From Clostridium sp. CAG:921 (GTDB taxonomy: Bacteria > Bacillota > Clostridia > TANB77 > CAG-465): a stretch of 16,792 nucleotides of DNA. The notes below the pieces were generated by a model. It was not told the DNA's origin, searched no databases, and saw nothing but the letters and a program-made list of their open reading frames with translations. This document shows positions 1-8,128 of this stretch, one piece after another; the stretch's first letter is position 1, and each line of letters starts with the position of its first letter. Where the stretch lies: assembly GCA_000433135.1 (NCBI GenBank), contig HF991985.1, positions 2,797 to 19,588 of the forward strand. The letters run 5' to 3'. The position numbers and the translations under genes are program-made.

Positions 1-1
1 T

Positions 2-385
2 AAAGACATTTTTATAAATTACAACACTGACAACCAATACAATCAAGAAACTAAATCACTAATTTCTAAATACGAAAAACTAAAGTTTGAAAATGTTATA
101 AGTGCAATGTCAAATTATATTAACATAGAAAATAGTCAAGATAATAAATTTTATTTTAACTTTAAATATATAATTTTTTTAGTTATAATTATAATCATAT
201 TTTTAGTTATTTTAAAATCTTTATCACATAGAGGCAAAACAAAAAAAAGTAAGAAAAAATCTAATTTTTCAAAAAGAAAAAAGAAACAAAAAGAGTTTAG
301 AAATATCAATACGCAAAATGATCTATATATGAATCAGTTATTTAAACAAAATTACAATAACAAAAATAATAAAGATATATACTAA
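2..385 (+). CDS. 3' end of a membrane-anchored protein with a lysine-rich tail (partial)
   Basis: The reading frame is open from the left edge, so this is the last 127 residues of a longer protein and not a small gene starting at the ATG at 107; no Shine-Dalgarno precedes that ATG. The visible part begins with a polar stretch, has one strongly hydrophobic segment (fragment residues about 56-71, rich in Ile) and ends in a tail of about 55 residues very rich in Lys, Arg and Asn. By the positive-inside rule the tail should be cytoplasmic and the missing N-terminal part outside. A C-terminal anchor of this type occurs in several envelope enzymes, for example D-Ala-D-Ala carboxypeptidases, but no catalytic region is visible and I do not assign a function. 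It ends right at a hairpin terminator. Confidence 0.7.
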   Translation, partial: KDIFINYNTDNQYNQETKSLISKYEKLKFENVISAMSNYINIENSQDNKFYFNFKYIIFLVIIIIIFLVILKSLSHRGKTKKSKKKSNFSKRKKKQKEFRNINTQNDLYMNQLFKQNYNNKNNKDIY

Positions 386-440
386 AAAATAGTGTATAAT
401 ATGTAACATTTAATTTATCAACATATTATACACTATTTTT
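385..440. terminator. Bidirectional hairpin terminator between convergent genes
   Basis: Positions 385-404 and 421-440 form a perfect 20-bp inverted repeat with a 16-nt loop. The stem begins with a run of A and ends with a run of T, followed by further T on the + strand, so it can act as an intrinsic terminator for both the + gene ending at 385 and the - gene ending at 555. Confidence 0.9.
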
Positions 441-554
441 TTTATTTATGTTTTAGATTATTTACTCTTTATTAATAACATCCAATTTATAACGTTATAT
501 GATTTATTTAAATAAACACTTGGCATATCAAAATGCGTCATTTCACCAATTATT

Positions 555-2294
555 TTAAAACTTACCTATTTCATCATTTTCACGACTTCTTGAATTAACA
601 GCTCTTGCTCTTTCTTCTTGTTCTTCCCTATACGTTTTTTCTATATTTCTAGCAAGTTCTTGCTCATCACAAGCTCCGTCTTGAAGTTGTTTATGAAATT
701 CATCTGTTGCCTCTACCTTAAAATGATTTTCATCATATCCAAATAATGCTTGTTTTATAGAAAAGCTCAACTTTACATCATTTTTGCTATCATCTTTTTG
801 CATAGAACCAGTATCTAGTTGAATGTCTTGAGAAGTACCTTTTAGTGAAATAGAAGATGAAAGTAAACTACTTATTTTCTCTAAACTTTCCTTATCTTCA
901 TTAAACGCAGCTCTAACATTTGGATCTTTAAGTGTAGCTGCTTTTTTATCATCTTCAATAAAAGAAAACATATCTCCAATTTTTTTATTTAACCTAGATC
1001 CTAGTACACTTAAAATTGCTCTACTTGAATCAGATACCTTTTCATTACATATAGTAACACTATTTGGATCATTTCCATAAATATTTTCAACAAAAGCATC
1101 AAGTTCATTGTCCTTAATTTCAGGAATAATATGTTTAATAGCACTTCTAATATCATCCATAGCACCTGGTTTTGAAAGCTCTTGTTGCTTATTAGATATA
1201 CTAGCTTCTACTACTTGTTCAAGCATTTTTTCATCCGTTTTTGAAAAAGCAAACATTTTGTAACTACTTTGAAGTATAAGAGTTTCTTCGTCACTAAGAA
1301 TATATGGCTTTCCATTTTCAATTAACGATTTTTTAGATTTATCTAGTATTTCATTTAATTTTTCTTTTCTCTCGTCAATTGTCATTTTATCATCAACAGT
1401 CATTGTTTTTGCAACTTTTTTAACTTCTTCTTTTTCTTGTTCCATTGATGCAGGTGCACCTGAATATTCAGGCTGTTGAAAATAAATATTTGGAGATTGT
1501 TGACCCATTTGTTCTTGATTTTTAATTTGTCCTTGATTTTTATTTCGTTCTTGATTTGGTTTTGCTCTATCTTCCTTCTCCTTATCTTCAAACTCAATAG
1601 ATTTATTAATATCTACCTCAATTCCATGTTCTGCAAGTTTTGATTTTAAATCAGTAGCCACCTTCTTAAATGCAATTATATCACTTTCAGTACTTTTTAT
1701 TCTGTTTTCTAAATCATTTGCCTTTTTGCTACATCCTTCCAAGTTTTCCTTTGCTTTTTCAAATTCTGAATAATCACTATCAGTAATATTTGGATCACTT
1801 CCACCATGCGCATTTCTAATTTCTTCGATCTTAGCTTTATATGTACTTTCTTCTAATCTTAAAAGGTTACACTGCTCTTTCAACTTATCTTTATTATCTT
1901 CAAATTCTTTTATTTTAAAATTTGCAATACCAATTGTAGCTTCAAGTGTTTTTCTAAAATTTAAGTCAAATTCTTCCTTAAACTTCTCTTTATTTTTACT
2001 AAAAATATTTGAAATCTCATTAAGTGCTTCTTGCATCTTTTGATCATACTCTTGAGTACCAGCAGAAAAATTTAGACCTACTTGTGCACCAATTTGCATT
2101 TTCAAATCTGATAGCTCTTTATCATCGCCACTAAACTGTAAACTATTTGGATCATATCCATTTGCAACACAAAAAGCCTCTACATCCATTTTATTACTTA
2201 GCATTGGAGCATTAAAATCTATTTGGTTTACTGTATCAGTTATATATCCAGCACACCCTTTAATTGAAAATTTATCTAAACTTGATTTATCCAT
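555..2294 (-). CDS. Coiled-coil protein of unknown function
   Basis: I do not recognise this 579-aa protein. The start chosen is the ATG at 2294, preceded by GGAG at 7-9 nt spacing; an ATG five codons upstream (2309) itself contains the GGAG and has no ribosome-binding site of its own. There is no signal peptide or membrane helix. Residues about 85-220 are highly charged with heptad-like spacing (long coiled coil), residues about 240-290 are a Gln/Asn/Glu-rich low-complexity linker, and residues 300-579 are a mixed, mostly helical region ending in a charged stretch. It has its own promoter (2330-2358) just after the rplS terminator and is therefore not part of the upstream ribosomal operon. 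A scaffold or cytoskeleton-like role is only a guess from the coiled coil. Confidence 0.85.
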   Translation of the reverse strand: MDKSSLDKFSIKGCAGYITDTVNQIDFNAPMLSNKMDVEAFCVANGYDPNSLQFSGDDKELSDLKMQIGAQVGLNFSAGTQEYDQKMQEALNEISNIFSKNKEKFKEEFDLNFRKTLEATIGIANFKIKEFEDNKDKLKEQCNLLRLEESTYKAKIEEIRNAHGGSDPNITDSDYSEFEKAKENLEGCSKKANDLENRIKSTESDIIAFKKVATDLKSKLAEHGIEVDINKSIEFEDKEKEDRAKPNQERNKNQGQIKNQEQMGQQSPNIYFQQPEYSGAPASMEQEKEEVKKVAKTMTVDDKMTIDERKEKLNEILDKSKKSLIENGKPYILSDEETLILQSSYKMFAFSKTDEKMLEQVVEASISNKQQELSKPGAMDDIRSAIKHIIPEIKDNELDAFVENIYGNDPNSVTICNEKVSDSSRAILSVLGSRLNKKIGDMFSFIEDDKKAATLKDPNVRAAFNEDKESLEKISSLLSSSISLKGTSQDIQLDTGSMQKDDSKNDVKLSFSIKQALFGYDENHFKVEATDEFHKQLQDGACDEQELARNIEKTYREEQEERARAVNSRSRENDEIGKF

Positions 2295-2329
2295 ACAATC
2301 ACTCTCCATATCTTATATATTTACCACTG

Positions 2330-2358
2330 ATTATATTATATAATTAAATATTTTTCAA
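2330..2358 (-). promoter_or_regulatory. SigA-type promoter of the coiled-coil gene
   Basis: On the minus strand TTGAAA (2358-2353), 17 nt, TATAAT (2335-2330). It lies between the rplS terminator and the start codon at 2294, about 36 nt upstream of that start. Confidence 0.75.
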
Positions 2359-2367
2359 TAAAAGCAT

Positions 2368-2404
2368 AAAAAAAAACAAAATATAGCATCAATGCCATAC
2401 TTTG
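2368..2404 (-). terminator. Terminator of the ylxM-rplS operon
   Basis: Read on the minus strand, 2404-2392 and 2389-2377 pair over 11-13 bp with two G-U pairs and are followed by nine T (2376-2368). It lies 12 nt after the rplS stop codon. Confidence 0.9.
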
Positions 2405-2416
2405 CTTTTAATTTTT

Positions 2417-2764
2417 TTATTGCTTAGTTGCTTCTTTAGTTTTAGCAGCTTTACCTACTCTATCTCTTAAATAGTATAGTTTAGCACGTCTTACTTTACC
2501 TGCTCTTTTTACTTCTACCTTAGCTATTTTTGGTGAATGAACAGGGAATGTTCTTTCAACTCCAATACCGCTAGATATTTTTCTAACTGTAAAAGTTTCA
2601 TTAAGACCAGAATTTTGACGTTTTATAACAGTACCAGTAAATACCTGAATTCTTTCTCTATTTCCTTCTTTAATTTTAACGTGTACATCAACTGTATCAC
2701 CTATGTTGAAATTATGTACTTGTTCATTTTTGTATTCATCTTCTATTGCCTTTATTATATCCAT
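2417..2764 (-). CDS. rplS: 50S ribosomal protein L19 (bL19)
   Basis: This 115-aa protein matches bL19 over its whole length, including [13 protein letters not shown] near residue 22, the [12 protein letters not shown] strand, the [11 protein letters not shown] segment and the C-terminal [17 protein letters not shown]. bL19 sits at the subunit interface of the ribosome. The ATG at 2764 is preferred over the one seven codons upstream because a strong GAGGAGGG precedes it by 8 nt and the resulting length is the family norm; the upstream ATG would overlap that ribosome-binding site. It is the last gene of the operon, 51 nt after trmD, and is followed directly by a terminator. Confidence 0.97.
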   Translation of the reverse strand: MDIIKAIEDEYKNEQVHNFNIGDTVDVHVKIKEGNRERIQVFTGTVIKRQNSGLNETFTVRKISSGIGVERTFPVHSPKIAKVEVKRAGKVRRAKLYYLRDRVGKAAKTKEATKQ

Positions 2765-2815
2765 TATTTTTTCCCTCCTCTGCAATAAATAATATAAAAT
2801 AAATCACAAAGTTAA

Positions 2816-3580
2816 TTATGATTTTTCATTAACATTTTCATGTTTTTTTCTTTCTTCATCTAAACATTCTTTTTGATATTTTAAATAAAGATCAGGTCTA
2901 TACTTCTTAGTTATTCTAATAGCCTCAGCATTTCTATACAAAGAGATATTTTTATGATGCCCCGATAACAATATATCTGGTACTTTTCTATCTCTAAATA
3001 TAACAGGTTTAGTATATTGTGGATATTCAAGCAAACATGTAGTATGTGATTCTTCATCTAAAGATCCATCTGATAAAACTCCTGGTATAAGTCGTATAAC
3101 ACTATCCATAAGTACCTGTGAAGCAAGTTCTCCACCAGTTAAGACATAATCTCCAATTGAAATCTCCTCAACTCCATATTCTTCTATTATTCTTTCATCA
3201 ATTCCTTCGTAATGACCACATATTAATATGCAATTTTCCAAAGACGTTGATAAATCTTTGCACAAATCATAATTTAAAACTTTCCCCCTTGGTGACAAAT
3301 AAATAATTCTAATACTACTCTTACGCCCTCCATCATAACTATTTAATTTATCCTTTGCAAATTCAATAGCTCTTGATAACGGTTCACAAGAAATTATCAT
3401 ACCACTACCACCACCACATGGTGGAAAATCAACTCTTTTATGTTTGTCCAAAGTGAAATTTCTAATGTCAACAACATCTATACTAACTAAATTTTTCTCT
3501 ACCGCACGCTTTATTATACTAGTATTTACAAATGCCTCAAACATAGAATTAAACAAAGTTAATACAACAAATCTTGTCAT
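2816..3580 (-). CDS. trmD: tRNA (guanine-N1)-methyltransferase TrmD
   Basis: TrmD methylates G37 of tRNAs that read certain CNN/GNN codons, using S-adenosylmethionine, which prevents +1 frameshifting. The 254-aa protein carries the trefoil-knot SAM site: GHYEGIDER at 122-130 and SIGDYVLTGGE at 141-151, plus LLEYPQYTKP and LLSGHH near 183-208. Two differences from the best known TrmDs are seen: PPCGGGSGM where P-Y/F-GGG is usual (residues 53-61), and ESH at 177-179 where Bacillus and E. coli have DSF, the Asp being catalytic. Glu keeps the charge, and the rest of the site is intact, so I expect an active enzyme. The ATG directly abuts the rimM TAA with no gap; an AAGGT lies within the end of rimM, which suggests translational coupling. 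Confidence 0.97.
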   Translation of the reverse strand: MTRFVVLTLFNSMFEAFVNTSIIKRAVEKNLVSIDVVDIRNFTLDKHKRVDFPPCGGGSGMIISCEPLSRAIEFAKDKLNSYDGGRKSSIRIIYLSPRGKVLNYDLCKDLSTSLENCILICGHYEGIDERIIEEYGVEEISIGDYVLTGGELASQVLMDSVIRLIPGVLSDGSLDEESHTTCLLEYPQYTKPVIFRDRKVPDILLSGHHKNISLYRNAEAIRITKKYRPDLYLKYQKECLDEERKKHENVNEKS

Positions 3581-4078
3581 TTACATTAAACCTTCCATAA
3601 CAGATACAAATATTTTTTTATTTTCTATATCCACATTTTTTATAACATCTTTTATCATTGGAAAATATACTTTTTTCCCATCTACAAGATCTATTTCTAA
3701 TACATCATTTGCACCAGTGCTAAACACATATGCAACTTTACCAATCAAAGATTCATCCTCAAGCTTTATAACTTCACAAGAAATCAAATCTTCAATATAG
3801 TATGTATCCTTTTGCTTAATTTCCTCTTTTTTGGTATACACGTCAGTATCCCTTAGCTTATTTGCTACATCAACATCATCTATACCTTCAAACTTAACAA
3901 TTAGCATGTTATTTTGAATCTTAGAACTAAGTACCTTATGTTCATCTTGCATGTTTTTATCAAAGTACATTTTTTTTAGTTTAGAAAGATTTTTTATATC
4001 ATCCGTATATGTATAAATTTTAACTTCACCTTTTATACCATGTACATTTACAATTTTGCCTATTAAAATACTATTCAT
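3581..4078 (-). CDS. rimM: Ribosome maturation factor RimM
   Basis: RimM binds bS19 during assembly of the 30S head. The 165-aa protein has the N-terminal RimM barrel (ILIGKIVNVHGIKGEVKI, residues 4-21) and the C-terminal PRC-barrel with the hallmark GANDVLEI at 122-129 and the end DVIKNVDIENKKIFV..MEGLM. The ATG at 4078 follows AAGGAG by 7 nt and gives a normal length; the longer open frame to 4108 lacks a site and lies inside khpA. The start overlaps the khpA stop by 8 nt (4071-4078), and the stop touches the trmD start. Confidence 0.96.
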   Translation of the reverse strand: MNSILIGKIVNVHGIKGEVKIYTYTDDIKNLSKLKKMYFDKNMQDEHKVLSSKIQNNMLIVKFEGIDDVDVANKLRDTDVYTKKEEIKQKDTYYIEDLISCEVIKLEDESLIGKVAYVFSTGANDVLEIDLVDGKKVYFPMIKDVIKNVDIENKKIFVSVMEGLM

Positions 4079-4331
4079 TAGTATTCTCCTTGCTTTTAGA
4101 TTCCTCAACTTCTACAGAAACTTTTTGATGATTTTTCATTCCGTATGAGTTGATAATCTCTCTAATAGAACGTATAATTCTTCCTTCTTTACCTATAACC
4201 CTACCCATATCACTAGGATCAACAGTAAGTGTCAAAACTAGTTTATTTTCTTGGTCTTTTTCAGTTATTTTTACTGACTCTGGATTACTAACAAGGTTTT
4301 TTACAATAAATTCTAATAAATCTTTATACAT
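4071..4331 (-). CDS. khpA: KH-domain RNA-binding protein KhpA (YlqC family)
   Basis: An 86-aa protein consisting of one KH domain. The GxxG loop is GKEG within MGRVIGKEGRIIRSIREII (residues about 42-60). KhpA-type proteins are small RNA chaperones, often partnered by KhpB, and this gene sits between rpsP and rimM in most Bacillota, as here. Its ribosome-binding site TAGGAGGA overlaps the rpsP stop codon, and its own stop overlaps the rimM start by 8 nt, so all three genes are tightly coupled. The C-terminal SKSKENTNE tail is charged and probably disordered. Confidence 0.95.
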   Translation of the reverse strand: MYKDLLEFIVKNLVSNPESVKITEKDQENKLVLTLTVDPSDMGRVIGKEGRIIRSIREIINSYGMKNHQKVSVEVEESKSKENTNE

Positions 4332-4341
4332 TTCTATCCTC

Positions 4342-4584
4342 CTATAACTCTATTCCAGCTCTTTTTATAAGTGATAGAGCACTTTCAGTTGGCTTAGCAC
4401 CTTTTTTTATCCATTCTTGTACTTTTTCAGTATCTAATTTTATTTCAGCTGGATTTGTCATTGGATTATATGTTCCAACTTTTTCAATAAATCTACCATC
4501 AGCAGGATATCTTGAATCAGCAACAACTACTGTATAATAAGGAGCCTTCTTAGCACCATCTCTTCTTAATCTAATTTTTACCAT
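4342..4584 (-). CDS. rpsP: 30S ribosomal protein S16 (bS16)
   Basis: The 80-aa product is a full-length bS16: it starts [20 protein letters not shown], has the [20 protein letters not shown] segment and ends [14 protein letters not shown]. bS16 is an early assembly protein of the 30S body. The start is preceded by AAAGGAGGTGA, a near perfect match to the 16S anti-Shine-Dalgarno. It lies 33 nt after ffh. Confidence 0.98.
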   Translation of the reverse strand: MVKIRLRRDGAKKAPYYTVVVADSRYPADGRFIEKVGTYNPMTNPAEIKLDTEKVQEWIKKGAKPTESALSLIKRAGIEL

Positions 4585-4617
4585 AAAGTTTCACCTCCTT
4601 TAAAAATATGTATATAT

Positions 4618-5946
4618 CTAAAACTTAGGCATTTTCATACCGTTTGGTAATTTCATTTTTCCATTTGTCATAGATTTCATTGTTTTTTGCATTTGTTCAA
4701 ATTGCTTTATAAATCTATTAACATCCTCTACTTTATTTCCACTACCTTTTGCAATTCTAAGCCTCCTAGAGCCATTTAAAATCTTTGGATTTCTTCTTTC
4801 TTTTGGAGTCATAGATGTAATAATCGCATCAATCCTATATAACTGTTTTTCGTCAAATTCAGCATCACGAATCTCTTTTGGAATTCCAGGTAACATCGAA
4901 AGTATCTTTTTAAATGATCCCATTTTTCTTATCTTATTCATCATATCAAGATAATCATCAAGTGAAAACTCATTTTTTCTCATTTTCTTTTCAAAATCTA
5001 TTGCCTGTTCTTCTGAAAAAGCTTCCTCTGCCTTATCAATTATTGAAAGTACATCACCCATTCCAAGAATTCTTGAAGCAATTCTATCTGGATAAAATGG
5101 TTCTAAATCACTTAACTTTTCACCAACAGATGCAAATTTAATTGGTTTATTTGTAATTTTCTTTACAGAAAGTGCAGCACCACCACGTGAATCAGAATCA
5201 AGCTTTGACATTGTAATTGAATCTATTCCTAGCTTTTCATTAAAAGCCTCAGCAACATTTACTGCTTCTTGACCAGTCATAGAATCTACAACTAACATAA
5301 TCTCATGTGGCTTAACAGCTCTTTTTAATTCAACCAGTTCATTCATAAGTGCTTCATCTATTTGCAAACGTCCAGCCGTATCTATTATTACCACATCACA
5401 AAGTTTTGACTTTGCAGCTTTTATACCATTTGTAGCAATACTTACTACATCTTTACTATCTATTTGGCTATATACATCAACATTAAGACTTTTACCTAAA
5501 GTTTGAAGTTGATTTATAGCAGCAGGTCTATATACATCACATGCAACCATAAGAGGCTTTTTACCTTGCTTTCTTAAATAGTTACTAAGTTTACCACAAA
5601 GAGTAGTCTTACCACTTCCTTGAAGTCCAACTAACATTATAACTGTTGGTGGATTTGATGAAATATTAAGCTTTGACTCACTACTACCAAGTAATTCAAT
5701 TAATTCGTCTTTTACGATTTTTACTACTTGTTGACCAGGAGTTAAACTTTTCATAACTGATTCTCCTAGAGCTTTTTGTTCAATCGAAGAAACAAATTCT
5801 TTTACAACTTTATAGTTAACGTCAGCCTCAAGTAGTGCAAGCTTTACTTCTCTTAGCATCTCTTTTAAATCTTTTTCAGTTATTCTAGTTTGACCTTTTA
5901 ATTTTTTCATTACATTTTGTAACTTATCTGATAAACTATCAAACAT
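4618..5946 (-). CDS. ffh: Signal recognition particle protein Ffh
   Basis: Ffh is the SRP GTPase that binds 4.5S/6S RNA and the signal sequences of nascent membrane proteins and delivers them to FtsY. The 442 residues show the N helical domain (1-90), the G domain with P-loop GLQGSGKTT (108-116), DVYRPAA (137-143), DTAGRLQID (189-197) and SKLDSDSRGGAALS (247-260), and the Met-rich M domain with the RNA-binding RRLRIAKGSG (394-403) and a C-terminal tail with many Met. SKLDSDSRGG replaces the common TKLDGDTRGG, a conservative change, and DTAGRLQID replaces DTAGRLHID. The AAAGGA ribosome-binding site overlaps the ylxM stop codon; the gap is 12 nt. Confidence 0.98.
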   Translation of the reverse strand: MFDSLSDKLQNVMKKLKGQTRITEKDLKEMLREVKLALLEADVNYKVVKEFVSSIEQKALGESVMKSLTPGQQVVKIVKDELIELLGSSESKLNISSNPPTVIMLVGLQGSGKTTLCGKLSNYLRKQGKKPLMVACDVYRPAAINQLQTLGKSLNVDVYSQIDSKDVVSIATNGIKAAKSKLCDVVIIDTAGRLQIDEALMNELVELKRAVKPHEIMLVVDSMTGQEAVNVAEAFNEKLGIDSITMSKLDSDSRGGAALSVKKITNKPIKFASVGEKLSDLEPFYPDRIASRILGMGDVLSIIDKAEEAFSEEQAIDFEKKMRKNEFSLDDYLDMMNKIRKMGSFKKILSMLPGIPKEIRDAEFDEKQLYRIDAIITSMTPKERRNPKILNGSRRLRIAKGSGNKVEDVNRFIKQFEQMQKTMKSMTNGKMKLPNGMKMPKF

Positions 5947-5958
5947 ACTATCAATCCT

Positions 5959-6267
5959 TTACTCTAAAAGCTTAAGCAATTCTTGCTTATTCTTATTTAA
6001 ATCTTTACTATCTCTACATATACTATATGCTCTTTGCATATTTTGAAGTATTTTTAAAAGTCCAAGCTTTTCATCAAATAATTTTAACATGTTCTCACTT
6101 GTCTTTATGCTATCTCTTACTCCTTGATACGAAATATTTCTATTTTGAGCAATTTCTCTAAGCGATAAATTAAACAAAAAGTATTCTTCAAATATCTCTT
6201 GTTGCTTCTTTGTTAGCAACTTCCCATACGTATCATATAACAATGTTAATAAAACATTTTCATCCAT
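5959..6267 (-). CDS. ylxM: YlxM family helix-turn-helix protein (SRP operon)
   Basis: This 102-aa protein starts with MDENVLLTLLYDTYGKLLTKKQQEI and has a sigma-region-4-like helix-turn-helix (LSLREIAQNRNISYQGVRDSI, about 35-54), typical of the YlxM/UPF0122 family encoded just before ffh in Bacillota. In streptococci YlxM has been reported to modulate SRP-RNA and Ffh; a regulatory role here is taken from that family. The ribosome-binding site is weaker (GGGTGG, 6 nt before ATG). It is the first gene of the operon and follows a consensus promoter. Confidence 0.93.
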   Translation of the reverse strand: MDENVLLTLLYDTYGKLLTKKQQEIFEEYFLFNLSLREIAQNRNISYQGVRDSIKTSENMLKLFDEKLGLLKILQNMQRAYSICRDSKDLNKNKQELLKLLE

Positions 6268-6312
6268 AATTTACCACCCAAAGCTAATGTAAAGTAAAAA
6301 AGCTTTACAGTT

Positions 6313-6341
6313 ATTATACAATACCACTACATTTTTGTCAA
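6313..6341 (-). promoter_or_regulatory. Consensus SigA promoter of the ylxM-ffh-rplS operon
   Basis: On the minus strand TTGACA (6341-6336), exactly 17 nt, TATAAT (6318-6313), a full match to consensus about 46 nt upstream of the ylxM start. A small 6-bp inverted repeat, GTAAAG/CTTTAC (6289-6294 and 6303-6308), lies in the leader just after the expected start of transcription. Confidence 0.9.
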
Positions 6342-6403
6342 TAGTAAATTTACATTTTTTATTTAACTACTACTACCTTAACTCTTAAAAACTTTATTAT
6401 GTG

Positions 6404-6446
6404 AAAAAACAGACTTAGCTAGTACTACTAACCAAATCTGTTTTTT
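6404..6446 (-). terminator. Terminator after the transglutaminase-like gene
   Basis: Positions 6404-6413 and 6437-6446 are a perfect 10-bp inverted repeat with A and T runs at the ends, and further imperfect pairing (TTAG/CTAA, TAG/CTA) inside. It lies 47 nt after the stop codon at 6493 and before the ylxM promoter. The symmetry would also allow termination on the + strand. Confidence 0.8.
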
Positions 6447-6492
6447 ATGAAAATTGCAATTTAATAATTTAATAACTTAATATTTAAGGAAG

Positions 6493-7860
6493 TTAAATAG
6501 CATTAAGTCTTAATTTTTCTGCATTACTTCCAACATACAAAATAACATCGCTGTTATTATCGCTACATTTTTGGAATTTACTTGCATACATTTTTACTTC
6601 CTTAATTACCAATTCTGTAATATGCGGAGAAATATAATAATCACATTTTTCAGCATTATTACTAGCACTAATATGTCCACCAACTACTGTTACAAATTCC
6701 ATGCTTTCTCCGTTTTTGTACTTTCCTTGATCAAATATCATTTTTCTTCTCTTGCCAAAAAAAGCAATATCTGACATAAATAAATAACCAGATGAACTCA
6801 AATTTTGTATTTCAGCTTTTGACCATGATAAATCTAAATTAAACCATACCTCACCAATTTGTACCTGATTCCAAGCATGTTTTCCACCATCAACGCTCAT
6901 GCCTACTATTGTCTTGCACCTTATGCCAACACAATTTAAAACATTTCTTACTATTTCAGCATATCCTCCACAAATTGATTTGCCCGTTATAATACCTAAA
7001 ATATTGCTAACATTGGAATAATATTCAAAATACTCTTTGTCAGAAACACTCATATGTATACTCTTAAATCCACTGTCATATTCGATTTTGTCAGATATAA
7101 GTAAAAGTACTTGTGTAGTAAGCTGATAATCCATCGCTACTTTGCTAGCATTTTTAGTAACATACAATTTTTCAATAATATCTTTATCAATTCTTGTTCT
7201 TACTTTTTTATAATCAGATAGCATAATTGGTTTTTGCTCAATAATTATATCTCTACCTTTTTCCACTATCCTTACGCCAAGTACATCAAAAAATTGCTCT
7301 ATTTTAGCCAGCTTTTTTAGTGAAAGTTCTCCAACATTGTCTATTGTTACAATAATTGGTACACCTTTGTAATCCTTTCTAGTTTTTAACAAAGTTTCTA
7401 CTACTGCTATATCGATAAAATTAACACAAGCATAAGGAAATTTTTTGCCGATTTTTTTAAAATCTCCAATTTCAAATAAAGAGCTTCCACTAAACTTAAG
7501 TCTAAAGTTTTCTACTTGACTTTTATCTTTATTTTTGCAAAACTGATTCAGTCCTTGAATATCCTCTAAACTCCGTATTAATAAAGTCTTATTAGTAATT
7601 TCTGTTATATCGCATCCTCTTTTTTCAACTTTTTCAAGTGTTTTAAATAATTCAATTAATGAAAATATATTCCTAAATGATTTAAAAGGAATACTATCTT
7701 TAATGCTATATAAAAGAAACTCTTCTTTTGAAACTTTAATTTCTATTTCCTCTTTTAACTTTGTACGAATAGCTAAATTTTCTTCATTTAACCATCTGAT
7801 ATACAAGTTGTTTATATAATCATAATTAATGCTATCTTTAATCAATGTTCTAATATCCAA
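6493..7860 (-). CDS. Transglutaminase-like (Cys-His-Asp) domain protein, TTG start
   Basis: The C-terminal half of this 455-aa protein is a transglutaminase-like domain: catalytic Cys297 in GKSICGGYAE, His328 in GKHAWNQVQIGEVWF and Asp343 in NLDLSW, with VLNCVGIRCKTIVG between them, as in microbial transglutaminase/protease-like proteins. Residues 1-240 are of unknown type, mostly helical, with a Rossmann-like stretch near 160-205 (VPIIVTIDNVGELSLKKLAKI). There is no signal peptide and no membrane helix, so a cytoplasmic location is inferred, unusual among transglutaminase-like proteins of Bacillota, many of which are secreted or membrane-bound. The start is TTG at 7860, preceded by AGAGGT at 6 nt; the next Met is residue 243, inside the protein. 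The chemistry could be crosslinking, hydrolysis or neither. It has its own promoter about 270 nt upstream. Confidence 0.88.
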   Translation of the reverse strand: MDIRTLIKDSINYDYINNLYIRWLNEENLAIRTKLKEEIEIKVSKEEFLLYSIKDSIPFKSFRNIFSLIELFKTLEKVEKRGCDITEITNKTLLIRSLEDIQGLNQFCKNKDKSQVENFRLKFSGSSLFEIGDFKKIGKKFPYACVNFIDIAVVETLLKTRKDYKGVPIIVTIDNVGELSLKKLAKIEQFFDVLGVRIVEKGRDIIIEQKPIMLSDYKKVRTRIDKDIIEKLYVTKNASKVAMDYQLTTQVLLLISDKIEYDSGFKSIHMSVSDKEYFEYYSNVSNILGIITGKSICGGYAEIVRNVLNCVGIRCKTIVGMSVDGGKHAWNQVQIGEVWFNLDLSWSKAEIQNLSSSGYLFMSDIAFFGKRRKMIFDQGKYKNGESMEFVTVVGGHISASNNAEKCDYYISPHITELVIKEVKMYASKFQKCSDNNSDVILYVGSNAEKLRLNAI

Positions 7861-8128
7861 AATTATACCTCTTTTCTAATAATAATTCTAGTTCTTATAA
7901 ATAACAGATATTATAGATATTTTCTAACACAACACCTCAAAAATATACCATGTGCTCTTGCCTTTTTGTAACTTATGATATTTTCCTCCTTTTGATATTA
8001 TTTGTAATTACTAAATACAATGCCTTTTTTACAACGAACTTTCAATATACAATTTTCTCCTTTCAAAACTATATTTACCACTGCTAGTGTAAAAAATCAT
8101 ATGCACTTAAACAATAATCTCACTATTT
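7861..8128 (-). other. Long leader of the transglutaminase-like gene with two ribosome-binding sites lacking ATG
   Basis: About 260 nt separate the predicted start of transcription (near 8122) from the TTG at 7860. Two strong Shine-Dalgarno sequences lie inside: AAAGGAG (8063-8057) and AAAAGGAGG (7993-7985). After the first, a TTG at 8045 opens a 15-codon frame (MKVRCKKGIVFSNYK) ending at 7998, though at 11-nt spacing. After the second, at ideal 8-nt spacing, comes ATA, not ATG, opening 21 codons rich in Arg, Lys and Cys that end at 7911. They could be leader peptides with rare starts, or remains of decayed small genes. Confidence 0.4.

Noticed and set aside
107..385. A complete 92-aa small gene starting at the ATG at 107
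   Set aside because: The frame is open to the left edge, and there is no Shine-Dalgarno before 107, so the ATG is internal to a longer gene.
488..516. Two AT-rich palindromes (TATAACGTTATA and TTTATTTAAATAAA)
   Set aside because: Short and AT-rich, without T tract or link to a promoter; expected by chance in this composition.
1400..1597. Lys-rich minus-strand frame inside the coiled-coil gene
   Set aside because: It is a shifted frame of the low-complexity linker and has no ribosome-binding site.
2295..2309. Upstream ATG of the coiled-coil gene at 2309
   Set aside because: It has no ribosome-binding site, and its own codons supply the GGAG for the ATG at 2294.
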